This document shows positions 1-6,436 of a DNA stretch of 13,395 nt, one piece after another. The notes below the pieces were generated by a model. That model ran no database searches, was not told the origin of the DNA, and saw only the letters and a program-made list of their open reading frames with translations. Within the stretch, counting starts at the first letter, position 1; the number at the start of each line of letters is the position of its first letter. Source of the stretch: an uncultured Anaerolineales bacterium (GTDB taxonomy: Bacteria; Chloroflexota; Anaerolineae; Anaerolineales; Villigracilaceae); the NCBI GenBank assembly GCA_937928015.1, contig CALFXA010000223.1, forward strand, positions 1 to 13,395. Reading direction: 5' to 3'. Both the position numbers and the translations under genes were made by a program.

Positions 1-27
1 GGCCCAGCGTGTGGAAGCTAAATACAC

Positions 28-51
28 CAACGCCAGCGTTTTTGCTGGTTG
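28..51. other. Small hairpin in the non-coding left edge
   Basis: CCAGC (33-37) can pair with GCTGG (44-48) around a G/T-rich loop, with CAA (28-30) and TTG (49-51) extending the stem across a two-base bulge. It lies in the left 178 bp, where I see no credible gene. It could be a weak secondary terminator for minus-strand transcripts leaving crtB, but there is no convincing U-tract and the stem is short. Confidence 0.25.
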
Positions 52-126
52 AATTCTGGTCTTTGGTTGTCGGGGGGAAAGGAAGGGTTAACTTGGACGC
101 GATTATACACGACGCTTTTTTAAACG

Positions 127-155
127 GGAAGGCGGCCCCTCACAGGCCGCCTTCC
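127..155 (-). terminator. Strong hairpin downstream of crtB, probable terminator
   Basis: There is a perfect 11-bp GC-rich inverted repeat, 127-137 against 145-155, with a 7-nt loop. It begins 23 bp past the crtB stop codon in the direction of crtB transcription. Read on the minus strand the stem is followed by CGTTTAAAAAAGC, so the U-tract is only three residues. It is therefore an imperfect intrinsic terminator, or an RNA 3'-end stabiliser. The position argues strongly that it ends the crtB transcript. Confidence 0.55.
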
Positions 156-178
156 ACACACAGGAGGAGAAAGGTGAA

Positions 179-1123
179 CTACAACGAGCGCACCTTCAAC
201 CACAAAGCAGGGATGCGCCGAACTTTTTCCCAGGCGCTCAGGCTGGCGCGACGATTGAATACGTCGAAGTCGTGGGCCTCGATATCGTCGAGGATGCCGC
301 TGTAGAAGACGGCTGAGGCGCCGATGGCCATGCGTCCGTCAGGTTCGAGCATCGAGACACCCTTCCAGCCTTCCTCGTATAGGGCGCGCGTGCGCTCGAT
401 CTGGAATTGCATGAACTTGCGCCAGCGCGGCGTGACGACGCCCTTTTCGATGTCGGTCTCGGAAATGCCGAATTCGAGCATATCTTCACGCGGCAGGTAG
501 ATGCGGCCGTTGCGATAGTCTTCGCCCACGTCGCGCAGGATGTTGGTCATTTGCAGGGCCACACCAAGCTTGATGGCGTACGGGACGGCCTGCCGTCCGC
601 GAAAGCCAACGATGTGCATGCTCATCAACCCGACCGTGGAGGCGACACCGTAACAATAAGTGGCCAGGTCGTCGAAGGTGGCGTAACGGGATTGGGTCAG
701 GTCGCGGGCCACGCCGTCGATCAATTGCAGGGCGTAGTGGCGCGGAATGTGGTAACGGGTCATGGCGTCGACCCAAGCGGCGGCCACCAGGTCCCCCTCG
801 GGAGCGAAGGCAGTATTGACAATGGTGCGCCAGTAGTCCAGTTGCTGCTTCCGCTCGCCCGCCGAGGATTCGTCTACGATATCGTCCACGGTGCGACAGA
901 AGGCGTACAACGCGCGGACGGCAGCGCGCTTCTCCTCGGGCAGCAAGGCCGAGGCCAGGTGAAAGGACTTGCTGTGCGCGGCGGCGATCCGCTCGGCCAG
1001 GAGATAAGCCTGACGCAGGGAGGCGTCGCCCGCCCAGTAGGAAAAGAAAGTGCGCGGAGCAGGGTGCGAATCAATTTTCGCGAGGTCCAACAACTGCCGT
1101 TCCCAATTCATTTGAATTTCCAT
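179..1123 (-). CDS. crtB: Phytoene synthase CrtB
   Basis: CrtB condenses two geranylgeranyl-PP molecules to 15-cis-phytoene, the committed step of carotenoid synthesis. It is a 314-residue protein of the squalene/phytoene synthase (trans-isoprenyl diphosphate synthase, head-to-head) fold. Both Mg2+-binding aspartate motifs are visible: DDIVD at residues 80-84, and D198/D202 within the stretch NILRDVGEDYRNGRIYLP. The YCYGVASTVGLM segment at 156-167 is also diagnostic. The ATG at 1123 is chosen because a GGAGG Shine-Dalgarno lies about 5 nt upstream on the minus strand; Met5 is a less likely alternative. Length fits the family (about 300 residues). It is transcribed divergently from crtI from a shared spacer with a near-consensus promoter and CarH-like repeats, and a hairpin follows the stop. 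The squalene/dehydrosqualene synthase alternative is made unlikely by the adjacent crtI and lycopene cyclase. Confidence 0.95.
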   Translation of the reverse strand: MEIQMNWERQLLDLAKIDSHPAPRTFFSYWAGDASLRQAYLLAERIAAAHSKSFHLASALLPEEKRAAVRALYAFCRTVDDIVDESSAGERKQQLDYWRTIVNTAFAPEGDLVAAAWVDAMTRYHIPRHYALQLIDGVARDLTQSRYATFDDLATYCYGVASTVGLMSMHIVGFRGRQAVPYAIKLGVALQMTNILRDVGEDYRNGRIYLPREDMLEFGISETDIEKGVVTPRWRKFMQFQIERTRALYEEGWKGVSMLEPDGRMAIGASAVFYSGILDDIEAHDFDVFNRRASLSAWEKVRRIPALWLKVRSL

Positions 1124-1150
1124 GTCTGCCTCCGAGTTTCGTATGGGCCT

Positions 1151-1178
1151 ATTTTATCCAAATTATACTATTTGTCAA
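1151..1178 (-). promoter_or_regulatory. crtB promoter (sigma70-type)
   Basis: Read on the minus strand, a perfect -35 TTGACA (complement of 1173-1178) is followed after 16 bp by TAAAAT (complement of 1151-1156), one base from the consensus -10. This predicts a start near 1144 and a leader of about 20 nt before the crtB ATG, leaving room for the GGAGG ribosome site. The -35 lies inside the 11-bp phased repeats, so an operator-bound repressor would cover it. Confidence 0.75.
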
Positions 1179-1201
1179 TGTTTTGTAAAGCTATTTTCAA
1201 A
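1169..1201 (-). promoter_or_regulatory. Three phased 11-bp CarH-like boxes over the crtB -35
   Basis: On the minus strand three consecutive 11-bp units can be laid end to end: 1201-1191, 1190-1180 and 1179-1169. The last two match nTnnACAnnnn exactly; the first has A in place of the C. The unit nearest the gene contains the -35 hexamer. CarH of Thermus is known to bind 11-bp direct repeats overlapping the -35 element, and I recall this consensus from that system. Assignment to the CarH encoded nearby is inference from the pattern and from gene context. Confidence 0.6.
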
Positions 1202-1206
1202 TAAAT

Positions 1207-1228
1207 CTTGACAAATAATAGACAAAAG
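1207..1228 (+). promoter_or_regulatory. Two phased 11-bp CarH-like boxes over the crtI -35
   Basis: On the plus strand 1207-1217 and 1218-1228 are adjacent 11-bp units that both fit nTnnACAnnnn. A degenerate third unit at 1196-1206 keeps only the T and first A. The first unit contains the TTGACA -35 of the crtI promoter. The arrangement mirrors the minus-strand set at 1169-1201, giving a back-to-back operator between crtB and crtI. Confidence 0.6.
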
Positions 1229-1235
1229 GTATAAT
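1208..1235 (+). promoter_or_regulatory. crtI promoter (perfect sigma70 consensus)
   Basis: TTGACA at 1208-1213 and TATAAT at 1230-1235 are both full consensus hexamers, separated by 16 bp. The predicted start is near 1242, giving a leader of about 36 nt to the crtI ATG. A promoter this strong would normally need tight repression, which suits the overlapping CarH-like boxes. Confidence 0.8.
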
Positions 1236-1277
1236 CACGCCCATCAACTTGGATATTCGACCGAAAGAAGGTATTTC

Positions 1278-2807
1278 ATGTCTCACAAACCCACCGCCCT
1301 CGTGATCGGCGCAGGCATCGGCGGAATCGCCACCGCCGCCCGCCTGGCCAAAAATGGATACGACGTAACCGTGCTGGAGAAGAACGGGAATTCTGGCGGA
1401 CGCTGCAACCAAATCATCCGCGACGGCCACCGCTTCGACATCGGCCCGACCCTGTTCCTGATGCCCGAGGTCTGGGAGGAGACCTTCGCCTCGCTCGGCG
1501 AGCAGATGAGCGACCACCTCGACCTGCGCCGCATCGACCCGACCTACAAGGTCCACTTCGACGACGGCCTGCAACTGCAACTGACTTCCAACATTGGCGA
1601 CATGCAGACCCAGCTCGAAAACGTCGAACCGACGGCTTTTACAGGTTTCCTCTCCTACCTTGCCGAAGGCGCCAAACACTACAAACTCTCGCTCGAAAAG
1701 TTCGTCGGGCGCAACTTCTACAATATTTTTGAATATTTCAGCCTGGCCAACCTGCCGCTCATCTTTCAACTCAAGGCGCTGCAAAAGCACTACATCAACA
1801 CCAGCCGCTTCTTCAAGGACGAACGCCTGAAAGCCGCCTTCACCTTCCAGAACATGTACCTGGGACTCAGCCCATACGACGCGCCCGCCACCTACTCCCT
1901 GCTTCAGTACACGGAATTGGCCGAGGGTGTGTGGTATCCGATGGGCGGCATGTATGCGGGCATCCAGGCGTTGACGCACGTCGCCGAGAAGTTGGGCGTG
2001 AAATTCATCTATAATGCGCCCGTGAAGAAGTTGAAAGTGGACGGTTCCAGGGTCATCGGCGCGGAATTGGAGAATGGGCGCGAGTTTAGCGCCGACCTCT
2101 TCGTCGGCAACGCGGATCTGCCCTACATCTACGACCAGTTGCTGCCCGATCCCGCCGAAGCGAAAAAACTGGACGAGAAACTCTACACCTGCTCCACCAT
2201 CATGTTCTACTGGGGCGTGGATAAACAATATCCGCAGGTAGCACATCACAACGTCTTCCTCGGCGGCGATTACAAGGCCTCCTTCGACCAGATCTTCCAG
2301 GAGCACCGCCTGCCCGACGAACCGTCCTTCTACATCCATGCGCCCGTCCGTACCGATCCCGCCGCCGCGCCCGAGGGCCAAGATACCCTCTACGTGCTGG
2401 TACCCGTCGGTCACCTCGAAGCCCGCACCCAGCAGGATTGGGATGCCATGGTGAACAAGGCCCGCGAGACCGTCTTCACCCGCATCGCCAAAGAGATGGG
2501 CATCACCGACCTGCGCGAACACATCAAGTTCGAGATCACCTACACCCCCAAGACCTGGCAGGAACGTTTCAATCTGGTCAAGGGCGCGGCCTTCGGCCTG
2601 AGCCACAACTTCTGGCAGGTCGGATTCCTGCGCCCGCAGAACCGCCACGCCAAATACAAGAACCTGTACTTCGCGGGCGCGTCCACCCACCCGGGCACAG
2701 GCCTGCCCATCGTGCTGCTTTCCGCCCGCCTGACCACCGAGCGCATCCTCAAGGAATTCAACAAAGTGCGCGTGGCGGATGCCAAGCTGGAACATGTCAC
2801 AGCCTAA
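1278..2807 (+). CDS. crtI: Phytoene desaturase CrtI
   Basis: CrtI is an FAD-dependent desaturase that converts phytoene to lycopene (or neurosporene) in successive dehydrogenations at the membrane surface. The 509-residue protein opens with the dinucleotide-binding GxGxxG at residues 11-16, followed by an acidic residue ending the second strand (VLEKN) and the GGRC motif. The C-terminal signature is intact: FAGASTHPGTGLPIVLLSAR at about 465-485, the bacterial-type phytoene dehydrogenase motif. Length matches CrtI (about 490-510). The start is supported by AAGAAGG at 1265-1271, 6 nt before the ATG. It is divergent from crtB and followed 84 bp later by carH. The number of desaturations cannot be read from sequence, but the lycopene cyclase downstream suggests lycopene is made. 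A 4,4'-diapophytoene desaturase (CrtN) is a less likely alternative. Confidence 0.94.
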   Translation: MSHKPTALVIGAGIGGIATAARLAKNGYDVTVLEKNGNSGGRCNQIIRDGHRFDIGPTLFLMPEVWEETFASLGEQMSDHLDLRRIDPTYKVHFDDGLQLQLTSNIGDMQTQLENVEPTAFTGFLSYLAEGAKHYKLSLEKFVGRNFYNIFEYFSLANLPLIFQLKALQKHYINTSRFFKDERLKAAFTFQNMYLGLSPYDAPATYSLLQYTELAEGVWYPMGGMYAGIQALTHVAEKLGVKFIYNAPVKKLKVDGSRVIGAELENGREFSADLFVGNADLPYIYDQLLPDPAEAKKLDEKLYTCSTIMFYWGVDKQYPQVAHHNVFLGGDYKASFDQIFQEHRLPDEPSFYIHAPVRTDPAAAPEGQDTLYVLVPVGHLEARTQQDWDAMVNKARETVFTRIAKEMGITDLREHIKFEITYTPKTWQERFNLVKGAAFGLSHNFWQVGFLRPQNRHAKYKNLYFAGASTHPGTGLPIVLLSARLTTERILKEFNKVRVADAKLEHVTA

Positions 2808-2826
2808 ACCTGAAAGGAAATTGGAG

Positions 2827-2842
2827 ACAAAGCAGGTACAAT
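2827..2842 (+). promoter_or_regulatory. Possible carH promoter/autoregulatory site
   Basis: TACAAT at 2837-2842 resembles a -10 box, and two ACA trinucleotides at 2827-2829 and 2838-2840 are exactly 11 bp apart, echoing the phasing of the crtB/crtI operator. The T expected three bases before each ACA is missing (G in both), and there is no good -35. carH may simply be read through from crtI. Confidence 0.2.
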
Positions 2843-2847
2843 AGCCT

Positions 2848-2862
2848 TGCAAAACCTTTGCA
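2848..2862. other. Hairpin in the crtI-carH gap
   Basis: TGCAAA (2848-2853) and TTTGCA (2857-2862) form a 6-bp stem with a 3-nt loop, and GCAGG (2832-2836) could pair with CCTGC (2864-2868) outside it. No U-run follows, so it is not a convincing terminator. It could be an attenuating or mRNA-processing structure between crtI and carH. Confidence 0.25.
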
Positions 2863-2891
2863 GCCTGCCATCTCTTCTCCTGGAGTTCGAC

Positions 2892-4205
2892 ATGTCCATC
2901 AGCAAGTCACCCGTCTACAACCTGAAAGCCGTCCTGAAAGAGACGGACATTTCCGCCGACACACTGCGCGCCTGGGAACGCCGCTACGGCCTGCCCCTGC
3001 CCCAGCGCACGCCAGGCGGTCACCGCCTGTACTCGCAGTACGACATCGAGACCATCAAATGGCTGATCGCCCGTCAAGCAGAGGGGATGAGCATTTCCCG
3101 CGCGGTGGACATGTGGAACGAACATCACGCCACGGGCGTGGACCCATTGGCGGGTTCCGCTTCACAGGCCGCTCCCACCTCAACGGCTTACCTCATCCCT
3201 GAGACCAGCCTCGACGCCTTGCGCGGACAGTGGCTGCGGGCCTGCCTCAACTACAACGAGACCGAGGCCGAGGAAGTGCTCAACCAGTCCTTCGCCATGT
3301 ACCCCGTTGAAAAAGTCTGCACCGAGGTGCTTCAGCGCGGCATGTCGGAGATCGGGCAATACTGGTACGAGAATCGCGCCAGCGTGCAGCAGGAACATTT
3401 CGCTTCGGCCCTGGCCATGCGCCGCCTGGATACGCTCCTGAGCGCCTCGCCCAAGGCTACCCGCAACCAGACCGTGCTGATCGGCTGCCCCTCTGAAGAG
3501 TGGCATACCTTCACCCCCTTACTGTTGGCGCTCCTCCTGCGTCGCCGCGGACTGAACGTCGTCTATCTGGGCGCCAACGTCCCTGCCGAGCGCTTCACCG
3601 AAACGGTGACCGCCGTCGGCGCGGACCTGGTGGTGCTTGTCGCGCAGACGCTCATCAGCGCGGCCACGCTCCATTCCACTGCGCTGGCCCTCAATCACGG
3701 ACAGATCCGCATTGGCTTTGGCGGCCGCATCTTCAATCTTCACCCCAACCTGAGCGAGAGCATCCACGGACGCTTCCTCGGCGCCTCGATCAACGACTCC
3801 ATCGACGCCGTCGAAACCCTCCTGCACGAACCGCTCCAGCCGCACGAGGCGCGCGCCATCCCGACCGAATGTCTGGCCGCCCTGGCAGCCTTCAACGCTC
3901 AGCGCCTGCACATCGAAAGCAACATCCGAGAGATGGTCCCGCCCACCATGAACGCGGAGGGCATCAACACGGGCATTCACTTTTTGGGCGACAACATTGC
4001 CGCCGCTCTGTCGCTGGGCGACATGAATCACGTCTCGCAGGAAATGGAGTGGCTGAAGACCCTCATGCATGCTCACAACCGCCCGCCGCAGGAACTGGCC
4101 GACTTCATGCAAGGTTATTCCCATGCCGTGGACAGACACATCAACGGCGTGGGCGCGCCCATCAAGGCCTGGCTGCAAGACCAGGCCAGACAATTACAGG
4201 CATAA
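2892..4205 (+). CDS. carH: CarH/LitR-type MerR regulator with adenosylcobalamin light sensor and C-terminal extension
   Basis: CarH is a light-responsive repressor. AdoCbl binding makes a DNA-binding tetramer in the dark, and photolysis of the Co-C bond disassembles it. Residues 8-78 form a MerR winged helix (TLRAWERRYG and the wing RTPGGHRLYS). Residues about 105-185 are the helical bundle that caps the adenosyl group, with the CarH signature Wx9EH: W158, E168, H169. Residues about 192-312 are the Rossmann B12-binding domain, with H205 in SEEWH as the likely lower axial ligand. Photosensory residues are thus present. The 437-residue protein is much longer than typical CarH (about 280-300). 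Residues about 313-437 are a mainly helical extension I do not recognise. The ATG at 2892 is preferred over an in-frame TTG at 2847 because GGAG sits 6 nt before it. The likely target is the crtB/crtI spacer, and autoregulation is possible. Confidence 0.9.
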   Translation: MSISKSPVYNLKAVLKETDISADTLRAWERRYGLPLPQRTPGGHRLYSQYDIETIKWLIARQAEGMSISRAVDMWNEHHATGVDPLAGSASQAAPTSTAYLIPETSLDALRGQWLRACLNYNETEAEEVLNQSFAMYPVEKVCTEVLQRGMSEIGQYWYENRASVQQEHFASALAMRRLDTLLSASPKATRNQTVLIGCPSEEWHTFTPLLLALLLRRRGLNVVYLGANVPAERFTETVTAVGADLVVLVAQTLISAATLHSTALALNHGQIRIGFGGRIFNLHPNLSESIHGRFLGASINDSIDAVETLLHEPLQPHEARAIPTECLAALAAFNAQRLHIESNIREMVPPTMNAEGINTGIHFLGDNIAAALSLGDMNHVSQEMEWLKTLMHAHNRPPQELADFMQGYSHAVDRHINGVGAPIKAWLQDQARQLQA

Positions 4206-4235
4206 CGAGCCCTGCCTGCCAAGAGAGGAAGTAAT

Positions 4236-5072
4236 ATGACCGTCCGCATCGTCACTGACAGCACCTGCGATCTCCCTCCCGAGACGATCCGGCGACTTGG
4301 CGTCACGGTCATCCCGTTACACATCCACGCGGGGGACCGCACCTACCTCGACGGTGTGGATCTGACCCGCGAGGAGTTCTACGCCCGCCTGCCCAGGTAC
4401 GTTCCCTCACCCAAGACCGCCGCGCCCGGCCCCGAGGTTTTCACGCGAATTTATGAGCGCCTGGCGAACGAAGGGGCGCAGGCCATCCTGTCCATTCACA
4501 TCAGTGAGAGCCTGAGCGCCACAATCAATTCGGCGCGCGCCGCAGCGGAAGAGTTCACCCGCGTCCCGATCACCGTGATGGATTCGGGGCAACTCAGCCT
4601 GGGCACGGGGTTCATTGTCGAACAGGCCGCCCAACTGGCAAAGGCTGGCAAGCTAACCGACCAGATCCTCTCGCTGGTGCAAAGCATAATGAAGCGCACC
4701 TATGTCTTCGCCTCGCTGAAGACGCTTGAATACCTGCGTCGCAGCGGACGGATGCACTTCGCGCTCGCCAGCCTGGGCGAGATCCTGCAGATCAAGCCAC
4801 TGCTGCACATGCACCTTGGCAAGCCGACCGCGCACCGCGTCCGCACACAAAACCGCGCTACCGAACAGGTATTGGCTTGGCTGGCAGAGTACGCGCCCTT
4901 CGAGCGGCTGGCCGTCCTGCATGCAGGCGTAACCGAAGAGGCCCAGCGGCTGCGCGAACAGGTCCGCTCGTATTTTCCCGAGGGCGACGTACCTGTCGTG
5001 CAGATCACGCCCGTACTGGGCGCGCATCTCGGCATCGGCGCGCTCGGGTTCGCCTGTATTTCCAAGGAGTAA
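4236..5072 (+). CDS. DegV family fatty-acid-binding protein
   Basis: DegV proteins bind a long-chain fatty acid and, in Firmicutes, act as the FakB subunit delivering it to the kinase FakA. The 278-residue length and motifs fit: TDSTCDLP near the N-terminus (residues 7-14), a degenerate SESLSAT (90-96) where the family usually has S-x-x-LSGT, LEYLRRSGRM in the middle, and a C-terminal HLGIGALG. GAGAGGAAG at 4223-4231 is a good ribosome site. It lies 30 bp after carH and 3 bp before the next gene, so it belongs to the same operon. No fakA is visible in this window, so the partner and exact substrate are unknown. A role in membrane lipid adjustment alongside carotenoids is only a guess. Confidence 0.88.
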   Translation: MTVRIVTDSTCDLPPETIRRLGVTVIPLHIHAGDRTYLDGVDLTREEFYARLPRYVPSPKTAAPGPEVFTRIYERLANEGAQAILSIHISESLSATINSARAAAEEFTRVPITVMDSGQLSLGTGFIVEQAAQLAKAGKLTDQILSLVQSIMKRTYVFASLKTLEYLRRSGRMHFALASLGEILQIKPLLHMHLGKPTAHRVRTQNRATEQVLAWLAEYAPFERLAVLHAGVTEEAQRLREQVRSYFPEGDVPVVQITPVLGAHLGIGALGFACISKE

Positions 5073-5075
5073 GTC

Positions 5076-5402
5076 ATGAAAATTGCAAAGATCGTCGCCC
5101 TGCTCGGCATCCTCGCGATGACCGCCGTCCTGGTCTATGGGTTCACCGCAGGTGATTTCTTCGGCGAAGGCAGCCGCCTGCTCGCCATGCCCTGGGGCAT
5201 CGTCTCGATGGTGGACCTGTACACTGGTTTTACACTCTTCTCCGCCTGGATCATCTACCGCGAGAAATCCCTGCCCGTCGCCATCCTGTGGACGATCGCC
5301 ATGATGACCCTGGGATTCTTCGCAGGCAGCCTGTACGCCTTCCTGACCCTGCAATCCAGCGATGGAGACTGGCGGGTATTCTGGCTCGGCAAACACGCGT
5401 GA
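5076..5402 (+). CDS. Small three-helix membrane protein, DUF1475-like
   Basis: This 108-residue hydrophobic protein has three clear membrane segments, about residues 5-24, 35-59 and 65-90, linked by short loops. The sequence LLAMPWGIVSMVDLYTGF and overall length resemble DUF1475 proteins as I remember them, whose function is unknown. The ribosome site AAGGAG (5064-5069) overlaps the degV stop, and the ATG follows that stop by 3 bp, so translation is probably coupled. A role in light or membrane adaptation is only suggested by location. I am confident it is a real gene and less sure of the family. Confidence 0.75.
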   Translation: MKIAKIVALLGILAMTAVLVYGFTAGDFFGEGSRLLAMPWGIVSMVDLYTGFTLFSAWIIYREKSLPVAILWTIAMMTLGFFAGSLYAFLTLQSSDGDWRVFWLGKHA

Positions 5403-5403
5403 C

Positions 5404-5474
5404 TGCGGCCCGCGCTTCGACTTCCGCTTCGGCTCGCTACGCTGCTCAGCGTCCGCTCAGCGCGTAGAGCCGCA
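5404..5474. repeat. Imperfect palindromic intergenic element
   Basis: The 96-bp gap between the DUF1475-like and DUF1295 genes holds a long imperfect hairpin. TGCGGC (5404-5409) pairs with GCCGCA (5469-5474), and CGCGC (5411-5415) pairs with GCGCG (5460-5464). The loop carries a direct repeat GCTCAGCG at 5444-5451 and 5455-5462. The CTTCGACT start of the loop resembles the intergenic sequence near 10926, so both may be members of one dispersed family. It could also act as a partial terminator splitting the operon. Confidence 0.45.
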
Positions 5475-5498
5475 TGAATTGATACTAGAGGTACTTTT

Positions 5499-6368
5499 GT
5501 GAAAACAACAGATCGTAATTCCTTGATTATCTTTCCCATCCTGGTCCTGATTGGCGTCCTCGTTGCACTAGCGGGGAGCCAGGGCGGAGCCACGGTCGCA
5601 GGAGTGTCCGTCTTTGCGCTGGTCGTGGGGCTGGCCTTCTTGATCCAGTGGCTGGTGTTCATCCCATCGTATCGGATGCAGACCGAGAAATTCTTCGACC
5701 TGACGGGCAGTCTGACCTACATCTCCCTCACCCTGATCGCGATCCTGCTCAGTGCAGACCTCGATACCCGCTCGCTCCTGCTGGCGGCGCTCGTCATCGT
5801 CTGGGCGCTGCGGTTGGGAACCTTCCTGTTTCGCCGCGTCCACAAGGCGGGCAAAGATGACCGCTTCGACGAGATCAAGCCGTCCTTCTTCCGCTTCCTG
5901 AACGTGTGGACCATCCAGGCCCTGTGGGTGACCTTCACCGCCGCGGCGGCGCTGGTGGCCATCACCACCTCGGTCCGCAAGGAATTGGACCTGTTCGCCG
6001 TGGTCGGCGCGTTGATCTGGACCTTCGGCTTCACCATCGAGGTGGTGGCCGACTTGCAAAAGAGCCGCTTCAACGCGGACCCATCCAACAAGGGCAAGTT
6101 CATCCAGACGGGACTGTGGTCCCGCTCGCGCCACCCGAATTACTTCGGCGAGATCGTGCTGTGGATCGGCATCGCGGTCATCGCGCTGCCCGTGCTGCAA
6201 GGCTGGCAGTGGGTCGCGTTGATCTCGCCCGTCTTCGTCACGCTGCTGCTGACTCGCGTAAGTGGCATCCCGCTGCTCGAGAAAAAAGCCAACCAGAAAT
6301 GGGGCGGGCAGCCCGAGTACGAAGAGTACAAAAAGCGCACGCCTGTGCTCATCCCCCGCATAAAGTAA
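5499..6368 (+). CDS. DUF1295 / steroid 5-alpha-reductase-like membrane enzyme
   Basis: This 289-residue polytopic membrane protein belongs to the DUF1295 family, related to the C-terminal domain of steroid 5-alpha reductases and isoprenylcysteine methyltransferases. About seven hydrophobic segments are visible. The family hallmark is GLWSRSRHPNYFGEI near residues 206-220, followed by the closing ...YEEYKKRTPVLIPR. Family members are NADPH-dependent reductases or methyltransferases of lipid substrates; the substrate here is unknown. It starts with GTG at 5499, with AGAGG 7 nt upstream. It is separated from the upstream gene by the palindromic element, so it may also be transcribed separately. 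Its place among carotenoid genes invites the idea of a lipid or terpenoid substrate, but nothing in the sequence proves that. Confidence 0.87.
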   Translation: MKTTDRNSLIIFPILVLIGVLVALAGSQGGATVAGVSVFALVVGLAFLIQWLVFIPSYRMQTEKFFDLTGSLTYISLTLIAILLSADLDTRSLLLAALVIVWALRLGTFLFRRVHKAGKDDRFDEIKPSFFRFLNVWTIQALWVTFTAAAALVAITTSVRKELDLFAVVGALIWTFGFTIEVVADLQKSRFNADPSNKGKFIQTGLWSRSRHPNYFGEIVLWIGIAVIALPVLQGWQWVALISPVFVTLLLTRVSGIPLLEKKANQKWGGQPEYEEYKKRTPVLIPRIK

Positions 6369-6436
6369 GGGCCTGTTGCGCGACCCCGTCAGCATGCTCG
6401 CTCCCCAACCCATTCCCCCGCAATAGGAACCCCCTC

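Noticed and set aside
1197..2852. 551-codon open frame antisense to crtI
   Set aside because: It is the mirror of a GC-biased real gene; crtI has all family motifs, and the antisense frame has low-complexity composition, spans the promoter region and shows no recognisable domain.
2847..2891. TTG-initiated extension of CarH by 15 residues
   Set aside because: There is no Shine-Dalgarno before the TTG and the region holds a hairpin; the ATG at 2892 has GGAG at a 6-nt distance and starts close to the MerR domain.
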